In this document: one piece after another, positions 9,531 through 17,962 of the stretch | Numbering within the stretch: the stretch's first letter is position 1 | Layout: each line of letters starts with the position of its first letter | Assembly: GCF_012070395.1 (NCBI RefSeq) | Contig: NZ_JAAFYS010000002.1 | Location: 434,001-498,000, forward strand | Source of the DNA: Pseudoroseicyclus tamaricis | Lineage (GTDB): Bacteria; Pseudomonadota; Alphaproteobacteria; Rhodobacterales; Rhodobacteraceae | Reading direction: 5' to 3' | DNA length: 64,000 nucleotides | Notes under the pieces: model-generated | What the model was told of the DNA's origin: nothing | The model's database searches: none | The model's input: only the letters and a program-made list of their open reading frames with translations | Program-made: the position numbers and the translations under genes

Positions 9531-10562
9531 TCAGGGCTCCTGTGAGGGCGCGAGATCGGGCTCGAAGGGGCGAAGGCCGGCGGCGTCGCGGGCGGCGAGG
9601 CGCGGCTCGTTCTGCGCCTCCCACTCCGCGAAGGCCGCCTCGGCCCGTGCTTGGGCGGCGGCGTCCCATGTCACGGGCGGAGGCTCGGGGGCGGGCACGG
9701 GCGAGAAGGCCGGGCTCTCCACATCGGCGAGCGCGGCGGAGACGAAGGCGGCGCGCGCCTCCTGCCCCGGCCAGAGGGAGACGGGCGGGCCGTCGAAGGG
9801 CGCGAGGTCTCCCCGCTCCAGCGCGAAGCGCCAGCGGCGGTCGCGCCGGGGCCGGGCCCCCTCCCCCAGCTTCGCCTCCCTCAGCCAGCATTGCGCGCGC
9901 ACGCCGACCGAGGGCCGGACGGAGGCCGGTGGCTCGCCGATGAGCGGCAGGTCGATCGCCGCCGAGATCGACGAGACGAGACCCTGCTGAACGGCGGCCT
10001 CATAGCAGAGCACGGAAGTCGGCCCGGAGGCAGCGAAGAGATCCATCTGCCGGCGGTACTGGTAGCGGTAGGGCTTCTGCCCGAGATGATCGGCGAAGGA
10101 AGGCGCCGCCTCAGTCGCCGCGATGGTCTCGGCGTAATGCGCCTCGGCGAGCCGGTCAGGCCGGCGGAGGACCAACAGGTACGACAGATCGAACCCCGCG
10201 AAGCTCTCCCGCAGCCGCTCCAGAAGCCGGGCGCGCGCCGGCCAGAACCCCTCCTCCTTGTGGGATACGCCGTCCGCCGCGAGGCGGTAGAGCGTCTCGG
10301 CGCTAAGGAGGATGTGGCGTTCCGGAGCCTCCGCCAGCCGCGCCGCGAACGCCGCGATCCGCGCCCGGTCGTCGTCATTGCCGCGGACAAGCGCGGCCAC
10401 GACGGGCACGTGGTTCGCGCTCTGGCCACCGAACTCGGGCGACGGATCGGGGTAATGGAGCCCCGCCCGGCGGAGCTCCTCCCGATGCGCGGAGAAATGG
10501 CGCTGGAGCGCGGTCGTCCCGGTCTTGTGGGAGCCGGCGTGGACGATGAGCCTTGGGGCCAT
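9531..10562 (-). CDS. Sulfotransferase-like P-loop protein
   Basis: 343 aa. The N-terminus MAPRLIVHAGSHKTGTTALQRHF contains the HxGxHKTGTT 5-prime phosphosulfate loop, and a second typical segment, LSYLLVLRRPDRLAEAHYAETI, corresponds to the 3-prime phosphate-binding region of sulfotransferases. The acceptor is unknown; relatives often act on surface polysaccharides or are uncharacterised. The C-terminal 100 residues are Pro/Ala/Glu-rich. It lies between clpX and the RidA gene on the minus strand, 3 bp before the latter. It is only distantly similar to the protein at 88-933. Confidence 0.75.
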   Translation of the reverse strand: MAPRLIVHAGSHKTGTTALQRHFSAHREELRRAGLHYPDPSPEFGGQSANHVPVVAALVRGNDDDRARIAAFAARLAEAPERHILLSAETLYRLAADGVSHKEEGFWPARARLLERLRESFAGFDLSYLLVLRRPDRLAEAHYAETIAATEAAPSFADHLGQKPYRYQYRRQMDLFAASGPTSVLCYEAAVQQGLVSSISAAIDLPLIGEPPASVRPSVGVRAQCWLREAKLGEGARPRRDRRWRFALERGDLAPFDGPPVSLWPGQEARAAFVSAALADVESPAFSPVPAPEPPPVTWDAAAQARAEAAFAEWEAQNEPRLAARDAAGLRPFEPDLAPSQEP

Positions 10563-10587
10563 CAGCTGGCCGCCCGCGGTAGCCGGC

Positions 10588-10608
10588 GCCGGCGCGTCGC
10601 GCGCCGGC
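10588..10608. repeat. GC hairpin downstream of clpX
   Basis: GCCGGCGCG-TCG-CGCGCCGGC, a perfect 9-bp stem just after the clpX stop (10630, minus strand). No T-run follows on the minus strand, so it may be a 3-prime stabilising hairpin or a weak terminator. Confidence 0.4.
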
Positions 10609-10629
10609 AGCCAGTCGCGTGCTCGAAGG

Positions 10630-11892
10630 TCATCCGGCGGAGGCCGAGCCCTTCTGATCGGCGTAGATCATCAGCGGCTTGGCATCCGGGCCAACGGCCT
10701 CTTCGTTCACCACCACCTCGGTGACGTCGGAGAGGCTGGGCAGCTCGAACATCGAGTCGAGCAGGATGTCTTCCATGATCGACCGCAGACCCCGGGCGCC
10801 CGTCTTCCGCTCGATGGCGCGGCGGGCAATGGCCGTCAGCGCATCGTCGGTGAAGGTGAGGCGCGTATCCTCCAGCTCGAACAGGCGCTGGTACTGCTTG
10901 ACCAGGGCGTTCTTTGGCTGGGTGAGGATGGTGACGAGCGCGTCCTCGTCGAGATCCTCCAGCGTCGCGATGACCGGCAGGCGGCCGACGAATTCGGGGA
11001 TGAGGCCGAACTTCAGCAGATCCTCCGGCTCGAGGTCATGGAAGACCTCGCCGACACCGCGCGCCTCGGGGTCGCGCACATCGGCGCCGAAGCCCATGGC
11101 ACTGCCCTTGCCGCGCTGGGAGATGATCTTGTCCAGCCCCGCGAAGGCGCCGCCACAGATGAACAGGATGTTCGTCGTGTCGACCTGCAGGAATTCCTGC
11201 TGCGGATGCTTGCGCCCGCCCTGCGGCGGCACGGAGGCGACGGTGCCTTCCATGATCTTCAGCAGGGCCTGCTGCACTCCCTCACCAGACACATCACGGG
11301 TGATGGAGGGGTTGTCGGACTTGCGGGTGATCTTGTCGACCTCGTCGATGTAGACGATGCCGCGCTGCGCCCGCTCGACGTTGTACTCGCTGGCCTGCAG
11401 GAGCTTGAGGATGATGTTCTCGACATCCTCGCCCACGTAGCCGGCTTCCGTCAGCGTGGTGGCGTCGGCCATCGTGAAGGGCACATCGAGGATGCGCGCC
11501 AGCGTCTGGGCCAGCAGCGTCTTGCCGCAGCCCGTGGGACCGATCAGCAGGATGTTGCTCTTCGCCAGCTCGATATCGGCGGACTTGGAGGCGTGGTTGA
11601 GCCGCTTGTAGTGGTTGTGCACGGCGACGGAGAGCACCCGCTTGGCGTGCAGCTGGCCGATTACGTAATCGTCGAGCACCTCGCAGATGTCACGCGGGCT
11701 CGGCACGCCCTCGCCGCTCTTGAGCCCCGAGGATTTCTGCTCCTCGCGGATGATATCCATGCAAAGCTCGACACACTCGTCGCAGATGAAGACCGTCGGG
11801 CCGGCGATCAGCTTGCGGACCTCGTGCTGGCTCTTGCCGCAAAAGCTGCAATAGAGCGTGTTCTTGCTGTCGCCGCCTGCTGCGTTCGCCAT
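10630..11892 (-). CDS. clpX: ATP-dependent Clp protease ATP-binding subunit ClpX
   Basis: 420 aa, full length. It unfolds tagged substrates and feeds them to ClpP. The N-terminal C4 zinc domain is visible ([12 protein letters not shown], then [10 protein letters not shown]), followed by the AAA+ module with Walker [16 protein letters not shown], Walker [11 protein letters not shown], sensor/arginine motifs, and the C-terminal small domain ending [23 protein letters not shown]. The ClpP-docking IGF loop reads MGF ([12 protein letters not shown]), a common alphaproteobacterial variant. clpP lies 219 bp upstream on the same strand, far enough that clpX may also have its own promoter. Confidence 0.98.
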   Translation of the reverse strand: MANAAGGDSKNTLYCSFCGKSQHEVRKLIAGPTVFICDECVELCMDIIREEQKSSGLKSGEGVPSPRDICEVLDDYVIGQLHAKRVLSVAVHNHYKRLNHASKSADIELAKSNILLIGPTGCGKTLLAQTLARILDVPFTMADATTLTEAGYVGEDVENIILKLLQASEYNVERAQRGIVYIDEVDKITRKSDNPSITRDVSGEGVQQALLKIMEGTVASVPPQGGRKHPQQEFLQVDTTNILFICGGAFAGLDKIISQRGKGSAMGFGADVRDPEARGVGEVFHDLEPEDLLKFGLIPEFVGRLPVIATLEDLDEDALVTILTQPKNALVKQYQRLFELEDTRLTFTDDALTAIARRAIERKTGARGLRSIMEDILLDSMFELPSLSDVTEVVVNEEAVGPDAKPLMIYADQKGSASAG

Positions 11893-12111
11893 GTTGAATC
11901 CTCTGGCTGGTTCCGCCCTTCACTGCTGCCCAAGGCTGCTTGCCAGCAAGCCTAGAACAGGGCGATAGGGTCCACAATGCCAAATGCTGGTTAACAGTTG
12001 ATGCCGCCGCGGGCCTGTCCGGCGTCGGCGTGGTCTTGCGCGGTGAGCCTCGTGCCAACCGCGGATATCGGCCGGCGCGCCTTGTAGCAGGGGGCGCGCC
12101 GGGTCGTGCGG

Positions 12112-12750
12112 TCAGCTGACCGGCGCGTCGGATTTGGGAGCGCTGTCGCGGTTGAGCAGGATCTCGTCGATGTGACCCCACTCCTTCGCCTCCTCCGGCG
12201 TCATCCACTTGTCGCGGTCGAGCGCCTTCTCGACGACCTCGCGGGGCTGGCCGGTGTGCTTGACGTAGAGCTTGTAGAGCTGCTCGCGCGTGCGCTCGAT
12301 GTGGCTGGCGCGGATCATGATGTCCGACGCCATGCCCTCGGCCCCGCCGGAGGGCTGGTGCACCATCACCTCGGAGTTGGGGAGCGCGAAGCGCATGCCC
12401 TTCTCGCCGCCCACCGCGATGACGGAGCCCATGGAGGCCGCCATGCCGCAGATCAGCGTGGAGACCTTGGGGCGGATGTACTGCATCGTATCGTAGATGC
12501 TCATGCCCGAGTGCACCGCGCCGCCGGGCGAGTTGATGTACATCGAGATCTCTTTCTTCGGGTTCTCGGCCTCGAGGTGCAGAAGCTGCGCGACGACGAG
12601 CTGGCTCATGCCGTCATGCACGGGGCCGTTCACGAAGACGATCCGCTCCTTCAGCAGGCGCGAGAAGATGTCGTAGGCGCGCTCGCCGCGGCTCGTCTGT
12701 TCGACGACCATCGGCACGAGGTTCATGTAGGTCTCGATGGGGTCTTTCAT
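12112..12750 (-). CDS. clpP: ATP-dependent Clp protease proteolytic subunit ClpP
   Basis: 212 aa from the ATG at 12750, which has GGAGCTATCC as ribosome site; a start 23 codons earlier would add a non-conserved tail. The serine protease triad is complete: Ser in [10 protein letters not shown], His in VMVHQPSGG, and Asp in [17 protein letters not shown]. The oligomerisation segment and [20 protein letters not shown] (substrate-binding strand) are present. It forms the 14-mer barrel that partners ClpX, encoded next. Standard length. Confidence 0.98.
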   Translation of the reverse strand: MKDPIETYMNLVPMVVEQTSRGERAYDIFSRLLKERIVFVNGPVHDGMSQLVVAQLLHLEAENPKKEISMYINSPGGAVHSGMSIYDTMQYIRPKVSTLICGMAASMGSVIAVGGEKGMRFALPNSEVMVHQPSGGAEGMASDIMIRASHIERTREQLYKLYVKHTGQPREVVEKALDRDKWMTPEEAKEWGHIDEILLNRDSAPKSDAPVS

Positions 12751-12934
12751 GGATAGCTCCTTGGGCGAGAGGGCGCGCCCCGGCCCGGGGTGTCGTGGCC
12801 GGAAAAACGTCCGGCTCATTTAAAGAACCGGCCCGGCAGCTTCAAGGCCGGCCCGTCCCTCCCGGCGCGTCCGGTGGCGGGCCGGGCAGCGCCTGAGGGC
12901 TTGCTTTAGCGTCAAGCCCGGCTTACGGTAAGCC

Positions 12935-13291
12935 ATGACTAACGAAGCCGCAACCCCCGGTCCGGCCGAGAGCCCCGGCGGCGCCATCGCCGCGCTGGCC
13001 GATCCCACGCGCCGGGCGCTGGTGGAGCGGCTGCGCGCCGGGCCCCTCGCCGTCGGCGCACTGGCCGAGGGGCTACCCGTCAGCCGCCCCGCCGTCTCGC
13101 AGCATCTCAAGGTGCTCTCGGGTGCCGGCCTCGTGGAGGCGCGGGCGGAGGGGACAAGGCGCATCTACGGCCTCTCGCCAGAGGGCGTGGCCCGGCTGCG
13201 CGCCTATTTCGAAACCCTCTGGGCCGATGCCTTCGCCGGGTTCGCGGCGGCGGCGCAGGCCGAGGCGGCCCGCAAGGAGGACAATTCATGA
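12935..13291 (+). CDS. ArsR-family winged-helix repressor
   Basis: 118 aa. The helix-turn-helix reads IAALADPTRRALVERLRAGPLAVGALAEGLPVSRPAVSQHLKVLSGAGLVEARAEGTRRIYGLSPEG, the ArsR fold without metal-binding cysteines. Such cysteine-free ArsR genes are usually paired with an AHSA1/SRPBCC gene, and here the stop overlaps that gene's start by 4 nt (ATGA). The regulator probably controls its own operon; the ligand is unknown. The promoter would lie in the 184-bp gap between clpP and this gene. Confidence 0.88.
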   Translation: MTNEAATPGPAESPGGAIAALADPTRRALVERLRAGPLAVGALAEGLPVSRPAVSQHLKVLSGAGLVEARAEGTRRIYGLSPEGVARLRAYFETLWADAFAGFAAAAQAEAARKEDNS

Positions 13292-13767
13292 CAGACCAGC
13301 CCCCGGCCCTCTCCCCCGTCGAGACGGCGCTCCACGTGCCCCTCCGCCCCGCCGAGGCCTTCCGCCTCTTCACCGAGCGGATGGAGGAGTGGTGGCCGCT
13401 GGCGACGCATTCCCTCTCCGCCGGCGAGGGCGATTTGCCCCTCGGCCTGACGATGGAGCGTCACGAGGGCGGCCGCATCGTCGAGACGAAGCCGGACGGC
13501 ACGCAAGGCACCTGGGGCCGCATCCACGAGTGGCGCCCCGGCGAGCGGCTCGGCATCACCTGGCATGTTGGCCGCGCGGAGGAGGAGGCGACGCGGGTGG
13601 AGGTGACCTTCACTTCCACCGACAGCGGCACCTACATCCACCTCGTCCATTCCGGCTTCGAGGTGCTCGGCGCCGCCGCCGCCACGATACAGGCCTCCTA
13701 CGGCACGGGCTGGCCCCTCGTCCTCGGCCGCTACGCCGCCCTCGTCCGGTCCAAGGTCACCGCCTGA
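13288..13767 (+). CDS. AHSA1/SRPBCC-domain protein
   Basis: 159 aa. VETALHVPLRPAEAFRLFTERMEEWWPLATHS is the SRPBCC/AHSA1 start (F-TxxxxxWWP), and GRIHEWRPGERLGITWHVG plus TRVEVTFTSTDSGTYIHLVHSGFE complete the helix-grip fold. It is partnered with the cysteine-free ArsR repressor directly upstream (ATGA overlap). The substrate or ligand pocket is unspecified; related proteins are binding or low-activity detoxification proteins. The gene ends 140 bp before the convergent BrkB-like gene. Confidence 0.85.
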   Translation: MTDQPPALSPVETALHVPLRPAEAFRLFTERMEEWWPLATHSLSAGEGDLPLGLTMERHEGGRIVETKPDGTQGTWGRIHEWRPGERLGITWHVGRAEEEATRVEVTFTSTDSGTYIHLVHSGFEVLGAAAATIQASYGTGWPLVLGRYAALVRSKVTA

Positions 13768-13828
13768 CGCGCCTGCCCGGCCCCCGCTCGCCCCTCCCAC
13801 ATCATGGCGCCCGGCTGCCGCCGCACCC

Positions 13829-13880
13829 CCTGTTCATCTGGCCAAAAATACCGCGGGGGTGCGGGGGCTGGCCCCCGCTC
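13829..13880 (-). repeat. GC-hairpin intergenic repeat, copy R1
   Basis: Minus-strand reading: an 8-bp hairpin GCGGGGGC-CA-GCCCCCGC (13861-13878), then ACCCCCGCGGTATTTTTGGCCAGATGAA. It lies between two convergent genes. Same architecture as R2-R5: GC hairpin, C-run, then a GGTATTTTTGGCCAGATGAA-like box. Possibly a bidirectional terminator. Confidence 0.7.
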
Positions 13881-13906
13881 CTGCCCTCTCCACCGTGCCG
13901 TCCGCC

Positions 13907-14989
13907 TCAGCCTCCCGGCAATGGCATGTGCCCGGGCCTCTCCTCCTCCTCCGCCGCCTCCTTGAAGGCCTTCGCCTTCTGCTTGCCCTCCATCTCGGCA
14001 CGGAACTCGGCGACGGAGACGTCGTCCTCGCTCGGCATCGTCATCTCGTCGCCGGACATGGCCGGATCGCCGTCGCCCTTGTGCTTCTCGGCCTCCTTGC
14101 GGGCGCGGCTCGCCTCCTTCTCCGCCTGCCGGTCGGCGATGCGGGCGGCCTTCAGCTCCCGCCGGCGCCGCCGTTCGGCCCGGAGCGCGACGTTCACCGC
14201 GGCCCCCACCAGCGCCAGCAGCGCCATGATGTAGAGCCAGATCATCAGCGCCATGACCGCGCCGATGGAGCCATAGAGTTCGTTGTAATTGCCGAAGTTG
14301 GAGAGGTAGAGCGACAGCCCGGTCGAGGCGAGGATGCCGCAGAGCACGGCGAAGAAGGTGCCGGGGTTGGCGAGCGAGGCCCGGTCGCCCGGCACGTTCG
14401 GCCCCCAGCGATAGAGCGCGCCGAGGCCGAAGAAGACGATGGCCACCCCCGCCACCCAGCGCAGGCCCTCGGCGATGAGCTGCGTGACCTGCGGCAGCGG
14501 CACGATGGCCAGCACGATCGGCGCGATGACGACGACGAGCAGCGCGACGATGGCCAGCAGGATCAGCGTGCCGGTCAGGACCATCACTCGGATCATGTGC
14601 GCCAGCCCCGTCCGCTCCGGCGCGCCGTGGATGGCGTTGAGGCCGCGGATCAGAGCGGAGACGGAGGCGCGGGAGGTCCACAGCGCGAGGAGGACGGCGA
14701 TGATCGTCGTCCAGCCCAGCGTGTCGCTCTGCGTGTCGAGCAGGCGCGAGACCTGCAGGTAGAGAATGCGGAAGACATCCTCGGGGATGAACTGCCGCCA
14801 GAGCTCGAACTGGTCCTCGACGATTCCCGGATCGGCGAGGATGCCGAAGATCGCGATGACCGCCGCGAGGGCGGGAAAGATGGCGAACATGCCGAAGAAT
14901 GCGACGCCGGCGGCCGCGAGCCCCAGATCGGCGCGGGAGACGTTGTCGACGATTGCCTTGCCGACGCGAAGGGCTGTGGACCATTGCAT
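13907..14989 (-). CDS. YihY/BrkB-family inner-membrane protein
   Basis: 360 aa from MQWSTALRVGKAIVDNVSRADLGLAAAGVAFFGMFAIFPALAAVIAIFG. Six hydrophobic segments are seen (about 21-48, 85-107, 128-160, 171-195, 213-240, 248-275), the topology of the YihY/virulence factor BrkB family; the GIAFF/ALIPGL-like segments correspond to AAAGVAFFGMFAIFPALAA. The C-terminal 80 residues are a highly charged cytoplasmic tail (KHKGDGD, EFRAEMEGKQKAKAFKEAAEEEE) not typical of the family core. Function of the family is unresolved. Longer upstream starts are open but less family-like. Confidence 0.87.
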   Translation of the reverse strand: MQWSTALRVGKAIVDNVSRADLGLAAAGVAFFGMFAIFPALAAVIAIFGILADPGIVEDQFELWRQFIPEDVFRILYLQVSRLLDTQSDTLGWTTIIAVLLALWTSRASVSALIRGLNAIHGAPERTGLAHMIRVMVLTGTLILLAIVALLVVVIAPIVLAIVPLPQVTQLIAEGLRWVAGVAIVFFGLGALYRWGPNVPGDRASLANPGTFFAVLCGILASTGLSLYLSNFGNYNELYGSIGAVMALMIWLYIMALLALVGAAVNVALRAERRRRRELKAARIADRQAEKEASRARKEAEKHKGDGDPAMSGDEMTMPSEDDVSVAEFRAEMEGKQKAKAFKEAAEEEERPGHMPLPGG

Positions 14990-15164
14990 GAGCGGACCAT
15001 GCGGAATGTTGCCGCCCTTGTCACCTGTCGCCGGCCAGGGACCGCACTTGCCGTAGGGGCCGGCAGCGGGGGCGTTTCGCTGCCCCGCGGGGCGCGTTAT
15101 GGTAAGGGCGCGGCCGACCGCGCCGCACATTCTGACGCCAGCCCGGAAAGACACCTCACCGCCC

Positions 15165-15803
15165 GTGCTCGACATCTCGCGCCAAGTCTCCGCCCTCGCC
15201 GAGCGCATCCACGCGGTGCGCGAGGCGCAGCCGCGCCAGCTGGTGGCGCTGGCCGGCCCGCCCGGCTCCGGCAAGTCGACGCTGGCGCGCGAACTCAAGC
15301 GCCGCCTGCAGGCGCAGCATTGCGAGGCGGAGGTGCTGGCGCTCGACGGCTTCCACCTCGACAACGCGGTGCTGGACGAGATGTCCATGCGCGCCCGCAA
15401 GGGCGCGCCGGAGACGTTCGATGCCGCGGGCTTTCTCTACCTCGTCGCGCGCCTCGCGGAGGGCGAGGAGGTGGTGGCGCCGATCTTCGACCGCACGCGC
15501 GACATCTCCGTCGCCGGGGCGGTGGTCGTCGCCTCCAGCTGCCCGGTGGTGATCGTCGAGGGCAATTACCTGCTCTTCGACGAGCATCCGTGGCGGGAGC
15601 TGGCCGAGGGCTGGGATCTCTCCGCCTGGCTGGAGGTGCCGAAGAGCGAGCTGCGCGCCCGGCTGGTGCAGCGCTGGCTGAACTTCGGCCTCTCCCGCGC
15701 TGCCGCCATCCGGCGGGTGGAATCGAACGATCTGCCCAATGCCGAACGCATCATCTCCCGCGCCCTGCCCGCCGACCTGACGCTGACGCTGGAAGGCGCC
15801 TGA
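15165..15803 (+). CDS. P-loop kinase (uridine/pantothenate/fructose kinase-like)
   Basis: 212 aa from a GTG at 15165 (VLDISRQVSALAERIHAV); an ATG 22 codons upstream (15099) is also open and would add a non-conserved Pro/Arg-rich stretch. GPPGSGKSTLARELK is Walker A, LALDGFHLDNAVLDE is the DGFH motif of uridine kinase-like enzymes, and VVIVEGNYLLFDEHPWREL is the characteristic VEGNYLL. The end RVESNDLPNAERIISR matches the nucleoside/fructose kinase subgroup often annotated nucleoside triphosphate hydrolase. Substrate cannot be fixed. Divergent from the BrkB-like gene. Confidence 0.85.
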   Translation: MLDISRQVSALAERIHAVREAQPRQLVALAGPPGSGKSTLARELKRRLQAQHCEAEVLALDGFHLDNAVLDEMSMRARKGAPETFDAAGFLYLVARLAEGEEVVAPIFDRTRDISVAGAVVVASSCPVVIVEGNYLLFDEHPWRELAEGWDLSAWLEVPKSELRARLVQRWLNFGLSRAAAIRRVESNDLPNAERIISRALPADLTLTLEGA

Positions 15804-15897
15804 CGCCCGGGCCACGCCGCCCCCTCTCGCGAGGCAGGGCCCGGCGCGCGGGGGTGGGTGGGCGGGAGGCAAGCCGGGGCCTGCCGCCGGCCCCCGC

Positions 15898-16962
15898 TCA
15901 GAGCGTGATCAGGTGATTGTCCCAGAACTCCGGGTGCTTGGCGAGCGGCCGGGCAACGCCGCCCTCCACCGCCATCAGCCCGCCCTGCTCGTCGGTCGTC
16001 AGGAAGCCGCCGGGCAGCGGTGCGAGCCCCATGAGCCGCCCGCGTGCCACGGCGCCGAGGAAGCTGCCATCGAGCGCGAAGCGGTGCAGCACACCGCCGG
16101 GCGTCGAGGTAATCCCCACCTCCCGCCCGTCGCCGGAGGTGCTGACGGTGCCGGTGTAGTTGTGCAAGCCCAGCTGCTCGGCGCCCGGCGCAGCGCAGAG
16201 CACCGGCGCCTCGCCCCGGCGGTGCAGGCCGAGGAGCGGCGGTGCCTCGTCCTCCGCGCCCACCCATTGCATCGCGAAGGCGGTGACGCCGCCGGCGGCG
16301 AAGGCGAGGTGGCGGATGGAGTTCTGCCGCAGCTCCGGCAGCTCCACGATCTCCTCCAGCCCGCCGGTGAGGGTCAGGTAGGCGAGGTTCGGCTCCATCG
16401 TGGCGATGTTGAGCATCTCCCGCCCGTCCTCGGTGCTGACCCCACCATTGGCGACGGCAATGGTCACGCCATCCGGCATCACCCGCGCCTCGTGGGGCCC
16501 CAGACCGTGCGTCGGAACTTCGCCGAGCCGGGCATAGCCGTGCGCCGCATCCCAGATGCCCAGCCGGCCTTCGGAATCCGCCGTCCGCTGCTCCGCCGTG
16601 ATCAGCAGCCGGCCGCCGTCGAGGTAGCTGCCATGGCCGTTGAAGACGGAGCCCTCGGGCGGCGCAAGCTCATGCATCACCGCGCCGAGGGCGCAGTCCA
16701 CCACCAGCGCGAAGGTCCCCGGACGGCGGCCGAAGACCACCGCCTCGGGCCGCACCGGATGCCCGGCGCCGGCATGGCCGCGCGCCGGCAGCGGCACGCG
16801 GAAGACTGCCTCGCCCGTGCCGCGCAGGCCCACGAGGTCGAAGGTGCCGTCCTCCAGCCGCGCCGCGGCGAGAAAGCGCGGCGCCCCGGCAGCGGCCCAG
16901 CCGAGGCTGGCGCCGGAGGCGCTGGCGGCGAGGGTGGCGAGGAAGAGGCGGCGGGAGGGCAT
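15898..16962 (-). CDS. DUF1513 exported beta-propeller protein
   Basis: 354 aa. The N-terminus MPSRRLFLATLAASASGASLGWAAAG carries a twin-Arg-type RR (SRRLFLA), suggesting Tat export. The rest is DUF1513: VLPARGHAGAGHPVRPEAVVFGRRPGTFALVVD, NGHGSYLDGGRLLITAEQ, GLGPHEARVMPDGVTIAVANGGV and NSIRHLAF are repeated propeller-like blades. The family is found last in imelysin/DUF1111 operons thought to serve periplasmic iron acquisition. It starts 5 bp after the second imelysin stop, on the same transcript. Molecular role unknown. Confidence 0.9.
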   Translation of the reverse strand: MPSRRLFLATLAASASGASLGWAAAGAPRFLAAARLEDGTFDLVGLRGTGEAVFRVPLPARGHAGAGHPVRPEAVVFGRRPGTFALVVDCALGAVMHELAPPEGSVFNGHGSYLDGGRLLITAEQRTADSEGRLGIWDAAHGYARLGEVPTHGLGPHEARVMPDGVTIAVANGGVSTEDGREMLNIATMEPNLAYLTLTGGLEEIVELPELRQNSIRHLAFAAGGVTAFAMQWVGAEDEAPPLLGLHRRGEAPVLCAAPGAEQLGLHNYTGTVSTSGDGREVGITSTPGGVLHRFALDGSFLGAVARGRLMGLAPLPGGFLTTDEQGGLMAVEGGVARPLAKHPEFWDNHLITL

Positions 16963-16966
16963 GGGC

Positions 16967-17962
16967 TCAGTCCCCGTCGAAGCCGACGACGCCCATGGTG
17001 ACGCCCAGCTCCTCGGAGAGGAGCCGGTTCACCTTCGTCCACACAGCCGTGTAGGCGGTGGCAGCGACATCGACCATGAAGCGCCCCGCCGGCTCGGAGA
17101 CATTGGCCAGCACCGGATCGTCGATGGCCCGCAGCCGCTCGCGCAGATCGTCGAAATCCGCCGCCAGCTCGGCGCGGGTTGCGGGATCATCCGTCAGCGC
17201 GAGGGCCAGCGCCTCGTGGCCGCGGGTCGCATCGATGATGTTCTGCAGCGTCCGCCCGGAAACCCGGCTCTCCGCCAGCTCCGGCCGCGGCTCGCCGCCG
17301 GTGCCGAGCGGCAGGCCGAGCCGCTCCAGCATGTCGAACTGCATGGAGACGACGAGCCCGGTGAAGAGCGCCTGCCGCGCCTCGGCGGCGTTGAAATAGG
17401 TGGCATTCCCGGCCTCGGCGCCCTGCAGGAGGGGCGCGAAGTCCTCCCACTCCTCCTCCAGCAGCGCGGCGTTGCCGGCGAGATCGGCGGCCATGAGGCG
17501 GACGAGATCGCAGCCCGGCTCCCCTGCCCCGTAGGTGTTGAAGCGCGGATCGAAGAGCATCGCCTCGATGGCGTAGAGGCCGCGCAGCGAGATCGGCGCG
17601 CCGGCCATGTCCTGCTCCGACTGCGGGCCGGTGGCGGTGGTCAGGGCCCGGTTGAGGGCCCGCGGGCGGAAGCCGCGGGTGTCAGGCCAGTAGGCGATGG
17701 CCTCGCGCAGGCCCGTCGCTTCCAGCGGGCCGAAGCGGAAGTCCTGCACCATGAGCCAGCCCTCCATCGCCCCCTCCCAGGCGGCGCGGAGAACGGGGCT
17801 CAGCGGCGTGCAATCCGCCTCCGCCGCCTCCGCCAGCGCCTCGGTGCGATCGGCGAAGTCCGCCACGGCGGGCAGGATCACCTGCTCCACCGCCCGGTCG
17901 ATGGCCTCGTCGGCACAGGCGGGGGTGGCGAGGCAGGCGGCGGCGAGGATGGCGCGGATCAT
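16967..17962 (-). CDS. Imelysin-like periplasmic protein lacking the conserved His
   Basis: 331 aa with signal peptide MIRAILAAACLATPACA. The body is helical and matches the imelysin (IrpA/peptidase M75) family: WEGAMEGWLMVQDFRFGPLEATGLREAIAYWPDTRGF and DLAGNAALLEEEWEDFAPLLQ. The family GxHxxE motif appears as GLYAIE (LRGLYAIEAMLFD), so the His is Tyr, while the paralogue at 19604-20851 keeps it. This suggests a non-metal-binding or divergent partner. ATGA overlap with the DUF1111 stop upstream; followed closely by the DUF1513 gene. Confidence 0.88.
   Translation of the reverse strand: MIRAILAAACLATPACADEAIDRAVEQVILPAVADFADRTEALAEAAEADCTPLSPVLRAAWEGAMEGWLMVQDFRFGPLEATGLREAIAYWPDTRGFRPRALNRALTTATGPQSEQDMAGAPISLRGLYAIEAMLFDPRFNTYGAGEPGCDLVRLMAADLAGNAALLEEEWEDFAPLLQGAEAGNATYFNAAEARQALFTGLVVSMQFDMLERLGLPLGTGGEPRPELAESRVSGRTLQNIIDATRGHEALALALTDDPATRAELAADFDDLRERLRAIDDPVLANVSEPAGRFMVDVAATAYTAVWTKVNRLLSEELGVTMGVVGFDGD

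Noticed and set aside
12751-12819. N-terminal extension of clpP by 23 codons
   Set aside because: Residues are not ClpP-like and the ATG at 12750 has a proper ribosome site.
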